From Rhodanobacter sp. (GTDB lineage Bacteria; Pseudomonadota; Gammaproteobacteria; Xanthomonadales; Rhodanobacteraceae): 43,895 nucleotides of DNA. Where the stretch lies: the NCBI GenBank assembly GCA_004322005.1, contig SCRF01000076.1:1-43895 (forward strand), written 5' to 3'. The notes below the pieces were generated by a model that searched no databases, was not told the origin of the DNA, and was given only the letters and a program-made list of their open reading frames with translations. The position numbers and the translations under genes are program-made. Each line of letters begins with the position of its first letter. Within the stretch, counting starts at the first letter, position 1. Shown piece by piece: positions 18,364-27,235 of this stretch.

Positions 18364-19293
18364 ATGCAAATCATACTCGTCTCACGCGCCAGGAAATTGC
18401 CCAGGATTCTCGATCTGGCAGATCGGCGCCTTCGCTTGAAGCTGTTTGTCCTGCTGGCAATCGCACTGCTGGCGTGTGTGGGAGCAGGTGTGGCGCTGGC
18501 GTTGACCGTGGCCAGTCCGCGTGATCGGGCATTGGGGCAGATCCATGATCTGCAGCAACAGATCCGGCGGCAGAACGCCCAACTGGTCGATGTGCGCAAG
18601 GATGCCCAGCGCGGGGTGAATGCGCTGGCAGTCAAACTCGGTCAGTTGCAGGCGCAGTCGACCCGTTTGAACGCATTGGGCGAACGTCTGGCCCAGGCTG
18701 CCAAGCTCGACGACGGCGAATTCAATTTCAGTCAGCCACCGGCCGTGGGTGGCGTCGAAGATTCCAGCGGGAGGGCGTACGCATTGCCGCAGGTGCTCGA
18801 CAGCAGCATCACCCGGCTGGCCAGCCAGTTCGATATCCAGCAGGCGCAGTTGTCGGCGCTGCAGAGCCTGTTGCTCGATGCGAAGATCGAATCGAATCTG
18901 AAGCCAACCGGGATGCCCGTGCAAGGCTATATTTCGTCCTACTTCGGGGTGCGCCCGGATCCGTTCAACGGTCTTGCCGCAATGCATACCGGCATCGACA
19001 TTGCCACTCCCTATGGCACGCCGGTTCATGCGGTGGCCGAAGGGATGGTGACGTTTGCCGGGGTGCGCAGGGGTTACGGCAATGTGGTCGAGATCGATCA
19101 TGGCAACGGCTACATGACGCGCTATGCGCACAACAGCAAACTCGAAGTGCACCCGGGCCAGCATGTCCAGGTCGGCGAAGTGATCGCCAAAGCCGGCTCG
19201 ACTGGCCGCTCGACGGGCCCGCACGTTCATTTCGAGGTCTGGTACGACGGCCGCGTGGTCAATCCGCTGGCCTTTGTGCGCAATCACCGGTAG
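18364..19293 (+). CDS. M23-family (LytM-type) metallopeptidase
   Basis: This is a predicted peptidoglycan endopeptidase or divisome amidase activator. The 309-residue protein has an inner membrane helix at about 27-49, a coiled coil (about 55-115) and a C-terminal LytM domain (about 185-305). Zinc ligands are intact: His208 and Asp212 in HTGID, and His289 in HVHF, with His256 and His287 in catalytic positions. An intact site argues for a real hydrolase rather than an EnvC/NlpD-type activator. It starts 27 bp from dciA, divergently, and precedes secA. Confidence 0.93.
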   Translation: MQIILVSRARKLPRILDLADRRLRLKLFVLLAIALLACVGAGVALALTVASPRDRALGQIHDLQQQIRRQNAQLVDVRKDAQRGVNALAVKLGQLQAQSTRLNALGERLAQAAKLDDGEFNFSQPPAVGGVEDSSGRAYALPQVLDSSITRLASQFDIQQAQLSALQSLLLDAKIESNLKPTGMPVQGYISSYFGVRPDPFNGLAAMHTGIDIATPYGTPVHAVAEGMVTFAGVRRGYGNVVEIDHGNGYMTRYAHNSKLEVHPGQHVQVGEVIAKAGSTGRSTGPHVHFEVWYDGRVVNPLAFVRNHR

Positions 19294-19294
19294 C

Positions 19295-19417
19295 GGGACC
19301 AGGGACCAGGGACCAGGGACCAGGGACCAGGGACCAGGGACCAGGGACCAGGAACCAGGAACCAGGAACCAGGAAGAGCGGGGCCGGCAAGCTCTAGCTT
19401 TCCGGTCCCCGGTCCCC
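19295..19417 (+). repeat. Tandem GGGACCA array and facing GGTCCCC arm before secA
   Basis: Eight perfect GGGACCA heptamers (19295-19350) continue as three GGAACCA units (19351-19371). A short arm of two GGTCCCC-type units stands in reverse orientation at 19404-19417. The array begins two bases after the M23 peptidase stop codon. The period of 7 and perfect identity suggest slippage-prone DNA; it is not a CRISPR, as there are no spacers. Confidence 0.92.
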
Positions 19418-19557
19418 ATTCCCCTCCGCTCCGCTCCCCATTCCCACTTGAATCCCTCGCTTGTTGCCGCCATCCCGGTTGGCTGGACTCGGTGTAGTAC
19501 CATGTCCGTTTCGCCCGTGCCAGTTGCGGGCAATCTGTTCCCCAACCCGGAAGATCG

Positions 19558-22296
19558 ATGTTCAACCGTGCCCTGACCAGCCTGTTCGGTAGCCGCAACG
19601 AGCGCGTGCTGCGCCAGCTTTCCAAAACCGTCAACCGGATCAATGCGCTGGAGCCCGAATTCGAGAAGCTCGGCGACGACGCACTGCGTGGCAAGACCGC
19701 CGAATTCAAGCAGCGAATCGCCGCAGGCGAATCGCTGGACAAATTGTTGCCGGAAGCCTTTGCGGTGGCACGAGAGGCGGCCAAGCGGACGCTCGGCATG
19801 CGCCCGTACGATGTGCAGCTGATCGGCGGCATGGTGCTGCATTCGGGAAAGATCGCCGAGATGCGCACCGGCGAAGGCAAGACCCTGGTCGCCACGCTGC
19901 CTGTCTATCTCAATGCGCTGGCCGGCAAGGGTGTGCATGTGGTCACCGTCAACGACTACCTGGCACGGCGTGACTCCGCGCAGATGGGCAAGCTGTACAA
20001 CTTCCTGGGGCTCAGCGTCGATGTCGTGTATCCGGGCATGGATCACGCCGACAAGAATGCCGCCTACGCCGCCGACATCACCTACGGCACCAACAACGAA
20101 TTCGGTTTCGATTTCCTGCGCGACAACATGGCGTTGAGCAAGGAACAGCGCTATCAGCGCGGCCTCAACTACGCGATTGTCGATGAGGTGGACTCGATCC
20201 TGATCGACGAGGCGCGCACGCCGCTGATCATTTCCGGTCCGACCGAGGATTCGCCGCAACTTTATATCGCGCTGAACAAGATCGTTCCGCAGATGGTTCG
20301 CCAGCCGGAGGAAGAAGCCCCCGGCGACTACTGGGTCGACGAGAAGCAGAAACAGGTACACCTGTCCGAGGAGGGCATGCAGCACGCCGAGGAGCTGTTG
20401 CGTGCAGCCGGGGTACTCGAACAGGACAGCGGCCTGTACGATTCGAAGAATCTGGCGGTGGTGCATCACCTCAACGCAGCCTTGCGTGCCAACGGCATCT
20501 ATCAGCGCGACGTGGATTACATCGTGCGCGACGGCGAGGTGATCATCGTCGATGAATTCACCGGCCGCACCCTGGCCGGCCGGCGCTGGTCCGACGGCTT
20601 GCATCAGGCCGTGGAGGCGAAGGAAGGCGTGCCGATCCAGCGCGAGAACCAGACACTGGCGACAGTGACATTCCAGAATCTGTTCCGCATGTACAAGAAG
20701 CTGGCCGGCATGACCGGCACGGCCGATACCGAGGCGTTCGAGTTCCAGAGCATCTACGGCCTGGAGGTGGTGGTGATCCCCACCCACAAGCCGATGATCC
20801 GCAAGGACAACTCGGACATGATCTTCCTGTCGCAGGCGCCGAAATACCGATCGGTGATCGAGGACATCAAGGATTGCCACAAGCGCGGTCAGCCGGTGCT
20901 GGTCGGCACCACCTCGATCGAGGTGTCCGAGTTGCTCTCGGGCCTGCTGACCAAGGCAAAGGTGCCGCACGAAGTACTCAACGCCAAGCAGCACGAACGG
21001 GAGGCGCACATCGTGGCGCAGGCCGGCGCGCCCGGTCAGGTCACCATCGCCACCAACATGGCTGGCCGCGGCACCGACATCGTGCTTGGCGGCAGCCTGG
21101 ATGCGGCCCTCGCGGCGCTGCCGGCCGATGCCAGCGAGATGGATCGCCAGCGCGTCAAGGCCGAGTGGAAAAAGCGGCACGAGCAGGTAGTCGCCGCCGG
21201 CGGACTGCACATCATCGGCACCGAGCGGCACGAGTCGCGGCGCATCGACAATCAGCTGCGCGGTCGTTCCGGCCGCCAGGGCGATCCGGGTTCGTCGCGT
21301 TTCTACCTGTCGCTGGAAGACAACCTGCTGCGCATCTTCGGCGGCGAAGGCCTGGTCCGCTGGATGAAGCGGTTCGGCATGAAAGACGACGATGCGCTGG
21401 AGGATCGCATGATCAGCCGGCAGATCGAGAAAGCGCAGCGCAAGGTCGAACAGCACAACTTCGACATCCGCAAGCACCTGCTGGAGTTCGACGATGTCGC
21501 CAACGACCAGCGCAAGGTGATCTATCGCCAGCGCGACGAGCTGCTCGAGGGCGAGGATGTCTCGGCCACCGTCGCCGACATCCGCGAGGACGTGGTGCAG
21601 TCGATGGTGCGCGCGCATGTGCCGGCCGAAAGCATCGACGAGCAGTGGGATATCGTCGGCCTCGACCGTGAACTGGAAAGCGAGTTCGGCCTGTCGCTCG
21701 ATCTGAAACAGTGGGTCGAACAGCAGCACGAGATCGATGCCGAGATGATTCTCGAGCACGTCACCGCTGCGATGAACGAATTCTTCCAGGCGAAGGAGGC
21801 GCAGATCGGCAGCGACACCATGCGTCAGCTCGAAAAGCACATCATGCTGACCGTGGTCGACAATGCCTGGAAGGATCATCTGTCGAACATGGATTACCTG
21901 CGCCAGGGGATCTATCTGGTCGGTTACGCCCAGCAGGATCCGAAGCAGGCTTTCAAGCGCGAGTCGTTCAAGCTGTTTTCCGAGATGCTCGACCGGATCA
22001 AGGCCGAGGTCGTGCAGATGCTGGCGCGGATCCGGATTCGCAGCGAGGAGGAGGTTGCGGCGATGGAGGCGGAACAGCTGCGCATGGCGGAGCGTCTGCA
22101 GAAACAGATGCTGGCTACCGGCGGCGGTGCGCCAGCCGGGGCGTACGCGGGTGCAGCAGCAGCAGGGGCGGCCGCCGGCGACACCGGTGTCGCGCAGACG
22201 CCTGTACATCACGACGGGCCGAAGGTCGGGCGCAACGAGCCGTGCCCGTGCGGCTCCGGCAAGAAATACAAACACTGCCACGGCCAGCTGGCCTAG
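19558..22296 (+). CDS. secA: Preprotein translocase ATPase SecA
   Basis: SecA is the motor that pushes unfolded proteins through SecYEG. The 912-residue product has Walker A in MRTGEGKTL (102-110) and the DEVD block [20 protein letters not shown]. It also has the [12 protein letters not shown] helicase motif and a C-terminal zinc finger, [14 protein letters not shown], that binds SecB and phospholipid. A Gly/Ala-rich linker precedes the finger. The ATG at 19558 has GGAAG upstream. No gene for a SecA regulator (secM) is seen upstream, only repeats. Confidence 0.98.
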   Translation: MFNRALTSLFGSRNERVLRQLSKTVNRINALEPEFEKLGDDALRGKTAEFKQRIAAGESLDKLLPEAFAVAREAAKRTLGMRPYDVQLIGGMVLHSGKIAEMRTGEGKTLVATLPVYLNALAGKGVHVVTVNDYLARRDSAQMGKLYNFLGLSVDVVYPGMDHADKNAAYAADITYGTNNEFGFDFLRDNMALSKEQRYQRGLNYAIVDEVDSILIDEARTPLIISGPTEDSPQLYIALNKIVPQMVRQPEEEAPGDYWVDEKQKQVHLSEEGMQHAEELLRAAGVLEQDSGLYDSKNLAVVHHLNAALRANGIYQRDVDYIVRDGEVIIVDEFTGRTLAGRRWSDGLHQAVEAKEGVPIQRENQTLATVTFQNLFRMYKKLAGMTGTADTEAFEFQSIYGLEVVVIPTHKPMIRKDNSDMIFLSQAPKYRSVIEDIKDCHKRGQPVLVGTTSIEVSELLSGLLTKAKVPHEVLNAKQHEREAHIVAQAGAPGQVTIATNMAGRGTDIVLGGSLDAALAALPADASEMDRQRVKAEWKKRHEQVVAAGGLHIIGTERHESRRIDNQLRGRSGRQGDPGSSRFYLSLEDNLLRIFGGEGLVRWMKRFGMKDDDALEDRMISRQIEKAQRKVEQHNFDIRKHLLEFDDVANDQRKVIYRQRDELLEGEDVSATVADIREDVVQSMVRAHVPAESIDEQWDIVGLDRELESEFGLSLDLKQWVEQQHEIDAEMILEHVTAAMNEFFQAKEAQIGSDTMRQLEKHIMLTVVDNAWKDHLSNMDYLRQGIYLVGYAQQDPKQAFKRESFKLFSEMLDRIKAEVVQMLARIRIRSEEEVAAMEAEQLRMAERLQKQMLATGGGAPAGAYAGAAAAGAAAGDTGVAQTPVHHDGPKVGRNEPCPCGSGKKYKHCHGQLA

Positions 22297-22392
22297 GCTA
22301 GCCTAGGAACGAGTCGAGAAAAGTGAGAGACGAGTGGCGAGAAGCTCGTTCCCTGCAATGCCGACATAAAAAACGAGAGCTATGCCCATGCC

Positions 22393-22563
22393 CGAATGGC
22401 ACTTGCTTAAGCGTCGTCATCCCCGCGAAAGCGGGGATCCAGTGCCTTCCGTGGCCTCCTGACGCTTAAAGGCGCTGGATGACCGGCTTCGCCGTTGTAA
22501 AGCGCCTCCCGCTTTCGCGGGAATGACGAAAAACTTGATTTCGCGCTTAAGCAGTGCCATTCG
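22393..22563. repeat. 171-bp MITE-like element with nested inverted repeats
   Basis: Outer inverted repeats at 22393-22413 and 22544-22563 (starting CGAATGGCACT, ending GCTTAAGCG; they differ by one inserted T) enclose inner arms. The inner arms are CGTCATCCCCGCGAAAGC near 22414 and GCTTTCGCGGGAATGACG ending at 22528. The element has no coding capacity. The inner core is the same type as the piece found inside hsdM (41119-41155). Clear terminal repeats with nested arms suggest a non-autonomous transposon; no target duplication is evident. Confidence 0.75.
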
Positions 22564-22634
22564 CCTATACCCTCGTTTTTCAGGCGTGGCTCCTGGTGGA
22601 GGGGGCGGGACATCGTGGAGTGAAAGGCGCACTC

Positions 22635-22681
22635 TCACTCCTCACTCCTCACTCCTCTTCACTCACTCACTCACTCACTCT
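22635..22681. repeat. Microsatellite: TCACTCC and CACT tracts
   Basis: Three TCACTCC heptamers (22635-22655) are followed by five CACT units (22660-22679), 15 bp from the apaH stop codon. The spacer from secA (22297) to apaH (22695) otherwise holds the MITE-like element and no gene. Confidence 0.85.
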
Positions 22682-22695
22682 TCGCCCCGCGCTGG

Positions 22696-23547
22696 TCAAT
22701 CCTCGGCGCCCGGTGGCCGCTTGCGGCCCGGTTCGGCATCGACCACGGTGTATTGCGGCTCCTCTCCGTCCAGCCGCAGCGCCGTGAGCTGCCCGCCCCA
22801 TACGCAACCGGTGTCGATGGCATACACGCCGAGTCCGGCGAAGCGGCCCAGCATCGACCAGTGGCCGCAAACGATGCGGGTATCGCGGCGGCGCATGCCG
22901 GGAACCTCGAACCACGGATACAGTCCGGCTTTCTGCGTGCCCGGGATGCCCTTGGCGTCGAAATCGATGCGACCGTTGATGTCGCAATAGCGCATCCGGG
23001 TCATGGTGTTGATCGTCGCGCGCTGGCGATCCAGTCCCTGCAGACGGCTTGACCAGAGGGCGGGCCGGTTGCCGAACAGGTTGCGCAGCAGGCGCGGGTG
23101 GCGTGGGCTGGACAGCTCGCGTTCGACATCCTGTGCCGCGCGCAGGGCCTGACGCAGGGTCCACATCGGCGCCAGCCCGGCATGCACCATCGTCCAGTTG
23201 AGCTGTTCGTCATGGTGCAGCAATTTCTGTGAGCGCAACCACTCGAACAGCACCGGCGCATCGTCGGCAAACAACACCTCGCGCAGTTCCGGGTTCACCC
23301 TTGCCTGCGCGTCGGGACGCCGCTGCGCGATTGCCAGCAGACTCAGGTCGTGGTTGCCGAGGGTGACCACGCTGCACTCGCGCAGACTGTGGATCAGCCG
23401 CAAGGTATCCAGCGACCGGCCGCCGCGGTTGACCAGGTCGCCACAGAACCACAGGCGATCCCGCGCGGAATCGAACCGCAGCTTGTCGAGCAGACGTTGC
23501 AGCTCGGGATAGCAACCCTGCACGTCGCCGATGGCGTAGGTAGCCAT
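22696..23547 (-). CDS. apaH: Diadenosine tetraphosphatase ApaH
   Basis: ApaH splits Ap4A symmetrically into two ADP and also removes Np4 caps from RNA. The 283-residue metallophosphatase has motifs GDVQGC (7-12), GDLVNRGG (36-43) and GNHD (64-67). The Gln at position 10, where E. coli has His, is also usual in some gammaproteobacteria. It is the last gene of the lptD operon and starts 15 bp after apaG. The C-terminal tail is short and polar. Confidence 0.95.
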   Translation of the reverse strand: MATYAIGDVQGCYPELQRLLDKLRFDSARDRLWFCGDLVNRGGRSLDTLRLIHSLRECSVVTLGNHDLSLLAIAQRRPDAQARVNPELREVLFADDAPVLFEWLRSQKLLHHDEQLNWTMVHAGLAPMWTLRQALRAAQDVERELSSPRHPRLLRNLFGNRPALWSSRLQGLDRQRATINTMTRMRYCDINGRIDFDAKGIPGTQKAGLYPWFEVPGMRRRDTRIVCGHWSMLGRFAGLGVYAIDTGCVWGGQLTALRLDGEEPQYTVVDAEPGRKRPPGAED

Positions 23548-23562
23548 GTCAGGTCCGGACCA

Positions 23563-23946
23563 TCAATGCAGCGTGCGCGGAATGGACAGGGTGAAGGTGG
23601 GGATCGGTGCGTCGAATTCCGTGCCGTCGTCCGCCAGCATCTGATAGCTGCCGCCCATGGTGCCAACCGGAGTCTCCAGCACGGCGCCGGAGGTGTATTC
23701 GAAATCATCGCCCGGCCGCATCCATGGCTGTTCGCCGACCACGCCGTCGCCGCGCACTTCCTCCACCTTGCCATTGGCATCGGTGATCATCCAGTGGCGG
23801 GTCAGCAGGCGTGCCGGCATGTTGCCGGCGTTGCGCAGGGTGACGGTATAGGCGAAAACGTAGCGATTGTCACCGGGCTTCGATTGATCGGGGACGAAGC
23901 GGGTTTCGACCTGCACGTCGATCGTGTAGGAAGATTTTTCAGTCAT
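23563..23946 (-). CDS. apaG: ApaG/DUF525 domain protein
   Basis: ApaG is a small beta-sandwich protein of unclear biochemical role, linked to divalent cation handling and always found beside rsmA and apaH. The 127-residue product shows the family core FAYTVTLRNAGNMPARLLTRHW (in part: ARLLTRHWMITDANG) and the Gly-rich VGTMGGSYQM block. The frame is open upstream, but the ATG at 23946 gives the family start. It lies 43 bp after rsmA. Confidence 0.94.
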   Translation of the reverse strand: MTEKSSYTIDVQVETRFVPDQSKPGDNRYVFAYTVTLRNAGNMPARLLTRHWMITDANGKVEEVRGDGVVGEQPWMRPGDDFEYTSGAVLETPVGTMGGSYQMLADDGTEFDAPIPTFTLSIPRTLH

Positions 23947-23989
23947 GTCCGGATTGTAAGGCCTGTCGCGGCGATTGGGGCGAGACGAA

Positions 23990-24781
23990 TCACAAGCGGC
24001 CTGCATGGACCTTGGCCAGTCGCACGAAGTCCGCCGGCGCGAGCGTTTCGGCGCGGGCCCCGGGGTCGACATCGGCGCGACGGATCGCGTCGCTGTCCAG
24101 CAACTGCTTGAGTGCGTTGCCGAGGGTCTTGCGCCGTTGCGCGAAGGCGGCCTTGACCACGGCGTAGACATCGTCGGGATTGGCGTCGTGCAGTTCGTCC
24201 GGCGGCAGCGGCAGCAACCGCACCACGGCAGACTCCACTTTCGGCGGCGGACGGAAGGCTTCGGGCGGTACGGTGAACAGCGGCTCGACCCGGCAGACCA
24301 GCTGGAGCATCACGGATAGCCGTCCATACACCTTGCTACCCGGTACCGCGGCCATGCGTTCGACCACTTCCTTCTGCAGCATGAAGTGCATGTCCTGGAT
24401 CGCCGGGAAATGCTCGGCGCAGTGGAACAGGATCGGACTGGAAATGTAGTAGGGCAGGTTGCCGGCGATGCGCAGCCGTTCCACCCCGTGACTGTGCGCG
24501 AGTGCCGTGAAGTTCACCTTGAGCACGTCGGCATGGATGATGTGCAGCTCGCCCGCGGCGCTGGCCCGCGCCTGCAGGTCGGGAATCAGGTCGGTATCGA
24601 GCTCGATCGCCGTGAGCTTGCCGGCGGCCTTGAGCAAGGGGAGCGTCAGTGCGCCCTCGCCGGGCCCGATCTCGACCACGAAGTCCGATGCCTTCGGCGC
24701 CACCGCACTGACGATGCGCTCGATGTAACGTCGATCGTGCAGGAAGTGCTGGCCGAAACTTTTCTTGGGGTGGGCGTTCAT
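23990..24781 (-). CDS. rsmA: 16S rRNA dimethyladenosine transferase RsmA (KsgA)
   Basis: RsmA dimethylates A1518 and A1519 of 16S rRNA as a late checkpoint in 30S assembly. The 263-residue protein begins with KKSFGQHFLHD, has the SAM loop VEIGPGEGALT (36-46) and the catalytic NLPYYI motif (108-113). The start overlaps the pdxA stop by 4 bp (ATGA), so translation is probably coupled to pdxA. Confidence 0.97.
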   Translation of the reverse strand: MNAHPKKSFGQHFLHDRRYIERIVSAVAPKASDFVVEIGPGEGALTLPLLKAAGKLTAIELDTDLIPDLQARASAAGELHIIHADVLKVNFTALAHSHGVERLRIAGNLPYYISSPILFHCAEHFPAIQDMHFMLQKEVVERMAAVPGSKVYGRLSVMLQLVCRVEPLFTVPPEAFRPPPKVESAVVRLLPLPPDELHDANPDDVYAVVKAAFAQRRKTLGNALKQLLDSDAIRRADVDPGARAETLAPADFVRLAKVHAGRL

Positions 24782-25839
24782 GGCCTTGTCGCTTTCGGCA
24801 GGCGTGGCCCCTCATCCCGGCCTTCTCCCCGACGGGGAGAAGGGGAATGAGTGGCGCTGCGTGCCACGAGTTCCAATGCCATGCTGGCTGCGGCGATCAG
24901 GCTGGCCGGATCGGCCTTGCCGGTGCCGGCCAGATCCAGCGCGGTGCCGTGGTCGACCGATGTCCGGATGAAGGGGAGGCCAAGGGTCAGGTTCACCGTC
25001 CGATCGAAGGCCTCGCTCTTGAGTACCGGCAGTGCCTGGTCGTGATACATCGCCAGCACGGCATCGTACTGGCGACGTTGCGCCGGCACGAACGCCGTGT
25101 CGGCGGGCAGCGGGCCGAGCAACTGCATGCCCTCGCCGCGCAGCCTGTCCAGCACCGGGATCACCGTGTCGATTTCCTCCCGGCCCAGGTAGCCGGCCTC
25201 ACCGGCATGCGGATTGACGCCAAGCACGGCGATGCGCGGTTCGGCCAGACCGAACTTGTGGCGCAGTTCGGCATGCACGATGCGCAAGATACGGGTCAGC
25301 GAGGCCTGCGTGATCGCCGCGGGCACGGCTGCCAGCGGCAGATGCGTGGTGGCCAGCGCCACGCGCAGCTCCGGGCTGGCCAGCATCATCACCACGTCGG
25401 CATGCGCGCGTTCGGCGAAGAATTCGGTATGCCCACTGAAACGGATGCCGGCACCGTTGATGGACGATTTCTGCAGTGGCGCGGTGACGAGCGCATCGTA
25501 GCGGCCAGCCATGCAACCATCGGCCGCTGCGCCGAGCGTGGTCAGCACATGCACGGCATTGCGCGGATCGGGTTGGCCGGGCACCTCGTCGACCGCCAGC
25601 GGCACCTGCCGCAGCCGCAGCGTGCCGGGCAGGCGTTGCGTCTGGCGGCTGCCGTCATCGTCGCTCAGCTCGATGGTCATGCCGCAACGTGCCGCGGCGC
25701 GTTCGAGCAGTGCGCGATCGGTGACCGCGACCAGCGTGGCCGCCAGGGGTGAGGCGGCCAGGCGAATCAGCAACTCGGGGCCGATGCCCGCCGGTTCACC
25801 GGCGGTGACGGCGAGCCGGGGCAGAGGGGCGCCGTTCAA
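24778..25839 (-). CDS. pdxA: 4-hydroxythreonine-4-phosphate dehydrogenase PdxA
   Basis: PdxA oxidises 4-phosphohydroxy-L-threonine in the DXP-dependent route to pyridoxal phosphate. The 353-residue product has the N-terminal TAGEPAGIGPEL block and metal-binding histidines in SGHTEF and MYHDQALPVLK. The family usually ends near residue 327 (ALELVAR). The last 26 or so residues, including SPSPRRGEGRDEG, are encoded by a palindromic repeat at 24821-24843 and overlap the rsmA start. This is an acquired, probably dispensable tail. Confidence 0.95.
   Translation of the reverse strand: MNGAPLPRLAVTAGEPAGIGPELLIRLAASPLAATLVAVTDRALLERAAARCGMTIELSDDDGSRQTQRLPGTLRLRQVPLAVDEVPGQPDPRNAVHVLTTLGAAADGCMAGRYDALVTAPLQKSSINGAGIRFSGHTEFFAERAHADVVMMLASPELRVALATTHLPLAAVPAAITQASLTRILRIVHAELRHKFGLAEPRIAVLGVNPHAGEAGYLGREEIDTVIPVLDRLRGEGMQLLGPLPADTAFVPAQRRQYDAVLAMYHDQALPVLKSEAFDRTVNLTLGLPFIRTSVDHGTALDLAGTGKADPASLIAAASMALELVARSATHSPSPRRGEGRDEGPRLPKATRP
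24821..24843. repeat. Palindromic repeat inside the pdxA 3' end
   Basis: A perfect 10-bp inverted repeat, CCTTCTCCCC then GAC then GGGGAGAAGG, lies within the pdxA reading frame 37 bp upstream of the rsmA start. Such CTCCCC/GGGGAG hairpins are common mobile intergenic repeats in high-GC proteobacteria. Here the hairpin would form in the mRNA between the end of the PdxA fold and the rsmA start. Confidence 0.8.
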
Positions 25840-25845
25840 GCCGGG

Positions 25846-27198
25846 TTACGGCGAGTTGCCGGCGGCAGGCTGGTTGCCCGCATCGCGCAGCGCGGGCACC
25901 AGGATCTTGATGTAGGCATTGGAACGCATGTCGCGCAGGTAATCGTTGTAGACCTGTTCGGACTTGCGGGTACCGATGGCCTGGCGGGCCTCGTTGCGCG
26001 CGATCTGGTCGGTGAGATCGCTCTGACGCGTGCCGAGCCGCTGCACGATGTGCCAGCCGGCGTCGCTCTGGAACGGCTTCGATACCTCGTTGTCCTTCAG
26101 TGCGCCAAGCACGCCGGCGATCGCCGGACCCCAGGCCTGTTGCTGGAACCAGCCCATGTCGCCGCCGAGGTTGGCGGTGGTGTCGTCATTCGAGTTGGCC
26201 TTGGCCAAGGTGGCGAAGTCCTCGTGCTTGTCGACGATGCGGGTATACAGATCCTTGGCCTTCTGTTCGGCTTGTGCGGAGCTGACCAGCTCGGTCGGCT
26301 TGATCAGGATCTGCCGCGCATGGTACTCGGTGACGATCTGGCGCTTGGGCTGACGTTCGGCGATCAGCTTGATGATATGGAAACCGGTTGGCCCGCGCAG
26401 CGCAGGACTGACCTCGCCCGGCTTCATCGACGCGATGGCGTCGGCGAATGCGGACGGGATTTCGTCCAGGCGTCGCCAGCCCAGGTCGCCGCCATCCAGG
26501 GCGTCGGGCGCATCGGAGTAGCGGATCGCCGCGGCATTGAAGTCCATGCCGCCCTTGATCGCTGCCAGCGCCTGTTCGGCCTTGGCCTGGCTGGCCTGGA
26601 TGGCTGCCGCATCGGCACCGCCGGGCGTGCTGATCTGGATATGCGCCAGATGGACTTCGCCGGACTTGTAGCTCGGACTCTTGAGCAGGTTGTCGATCTC
26701 GCTGTCGGTGACCGACACCGAGTCGTGCACCACGCTTTGATGCAGCCGCTGCACCATGATCTGGTCGGCAAGCTGTTTGCGGAATTCCGCGAAACTGGAG
26801 CCGCTGCGCTCGATCTCGGCCTGCAGTTGCTCCGGGGTGACCTTGTTCTGCTCGGCAACGTTTTTGACGGCCTGGTCAACCTCGGCGTCGGAGACGTGGA
26901 TACCCTGATCCTGCGCTTTCTGGATCTGCAGCCGCATCAGGATCAGCCGGTCGAGTACCTGCTTCTGCAGCAGGTTCATCGGCGGCAACTGTTCGGGATG
27001 GCTGGCGTATTGCTGCTGCACCGAGCGGACGGCGTCATCCAGATCGCTCTGCAGGATCACGTCGTCGTTGGCGATCGCCACGATCCGGTCCAGCCGCTGG
27101 CTGGCCGGCGCGGTGGCGGGGGACGGTGCCAGCAATTGGGCGTGAGCCGGGAAAATGCACGCAAGCGCGAGCAGGACAAGTGCAATGGATTGCTTCAT
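25846..27198 (-). CDS. surA: Periplasmic chaperone and peptidyl-prolyl isomerase SurA
   Basis: SurA escorts outer membrane proteins, including LptD, through the periplasm. The 450-residue precursor has a signal peptide, MKQSIALVLLALACIFPAHA, cleaved before Q21. The SurA N-terminal chaperone domain follows, then two parvulin domains (about 170-270 and 285-385, each with a GGDLGW or GGDMGW motif) and a C-terminal helix. The frame is open upstream in lptD, but the signal peptide fixes the start at 27198. It follows lptD by 37 bp and precedes pdxA by 6 bp. Confidence 0.96.
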   Translation of the reverse strand: MKQSIALVLLALACIFPAHAQLLAPSPATAPASQRLDRIVAIANDDVILQSDLDDAVRSVQQQYASHPEQLPPMNLLQKQVLDRLILMRLQIQKAQDQGIHVSDAEVDQAVKNVAEQNKVTPEQLQAEIERSGSSFAEFRKQLADQIMVQRLHQSVVHDSVSVTDSEIDNLLKSPSYKSGEVHLAHIQISTPGGADAAAIQASQAKAEQALAAIKGGMDFNAAAIRYSDAPDALDGGDLGWRRLDEIPSAFADAIASMKPGEVSPALRGPTGFHIIKLIAERQPKRQIVTEYHARQILIKPTELVSSAQAEQKAKDLYTRIVDKHEDFATLAKANSNDDTTANLGGDMGWFQQQAWGPAIAGVLGALKDNEVSKPFQSDAGWHIVQRLGTRQSDLTDQIARNEARQAIGTRKSEQVYNDYLRDMRSNAYIKILVPALRDAGNQPAAGNSP

Positions 27199-27235
27199 CA
27201 GTGGAAAGCCTTCGGTCGCCGGTGGCGAATGCGAA

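Noticed and set aside
19295-19371. Tandem repeats considered as a CRISPR array
   Set aside because: The period is 7 bp with no spacers, so it is a simple tandem repeat.
18382-22281. Very long open frame (about 1300 codons) on the minus strand opposite secA and the M23 peptidase gene
   Set aside because: It is the antisense shadow of two certain genes in high-GC DNA; its His/Gln/Arg-rich composition and lack of any domain show no coding character.
22306-22352. GGAACGAG...CTCGTTCC inverted repeat after secA as terminator
   Set aside because: The loop is 31 nt and there is no T-run; it cannot be told from chance pairing.
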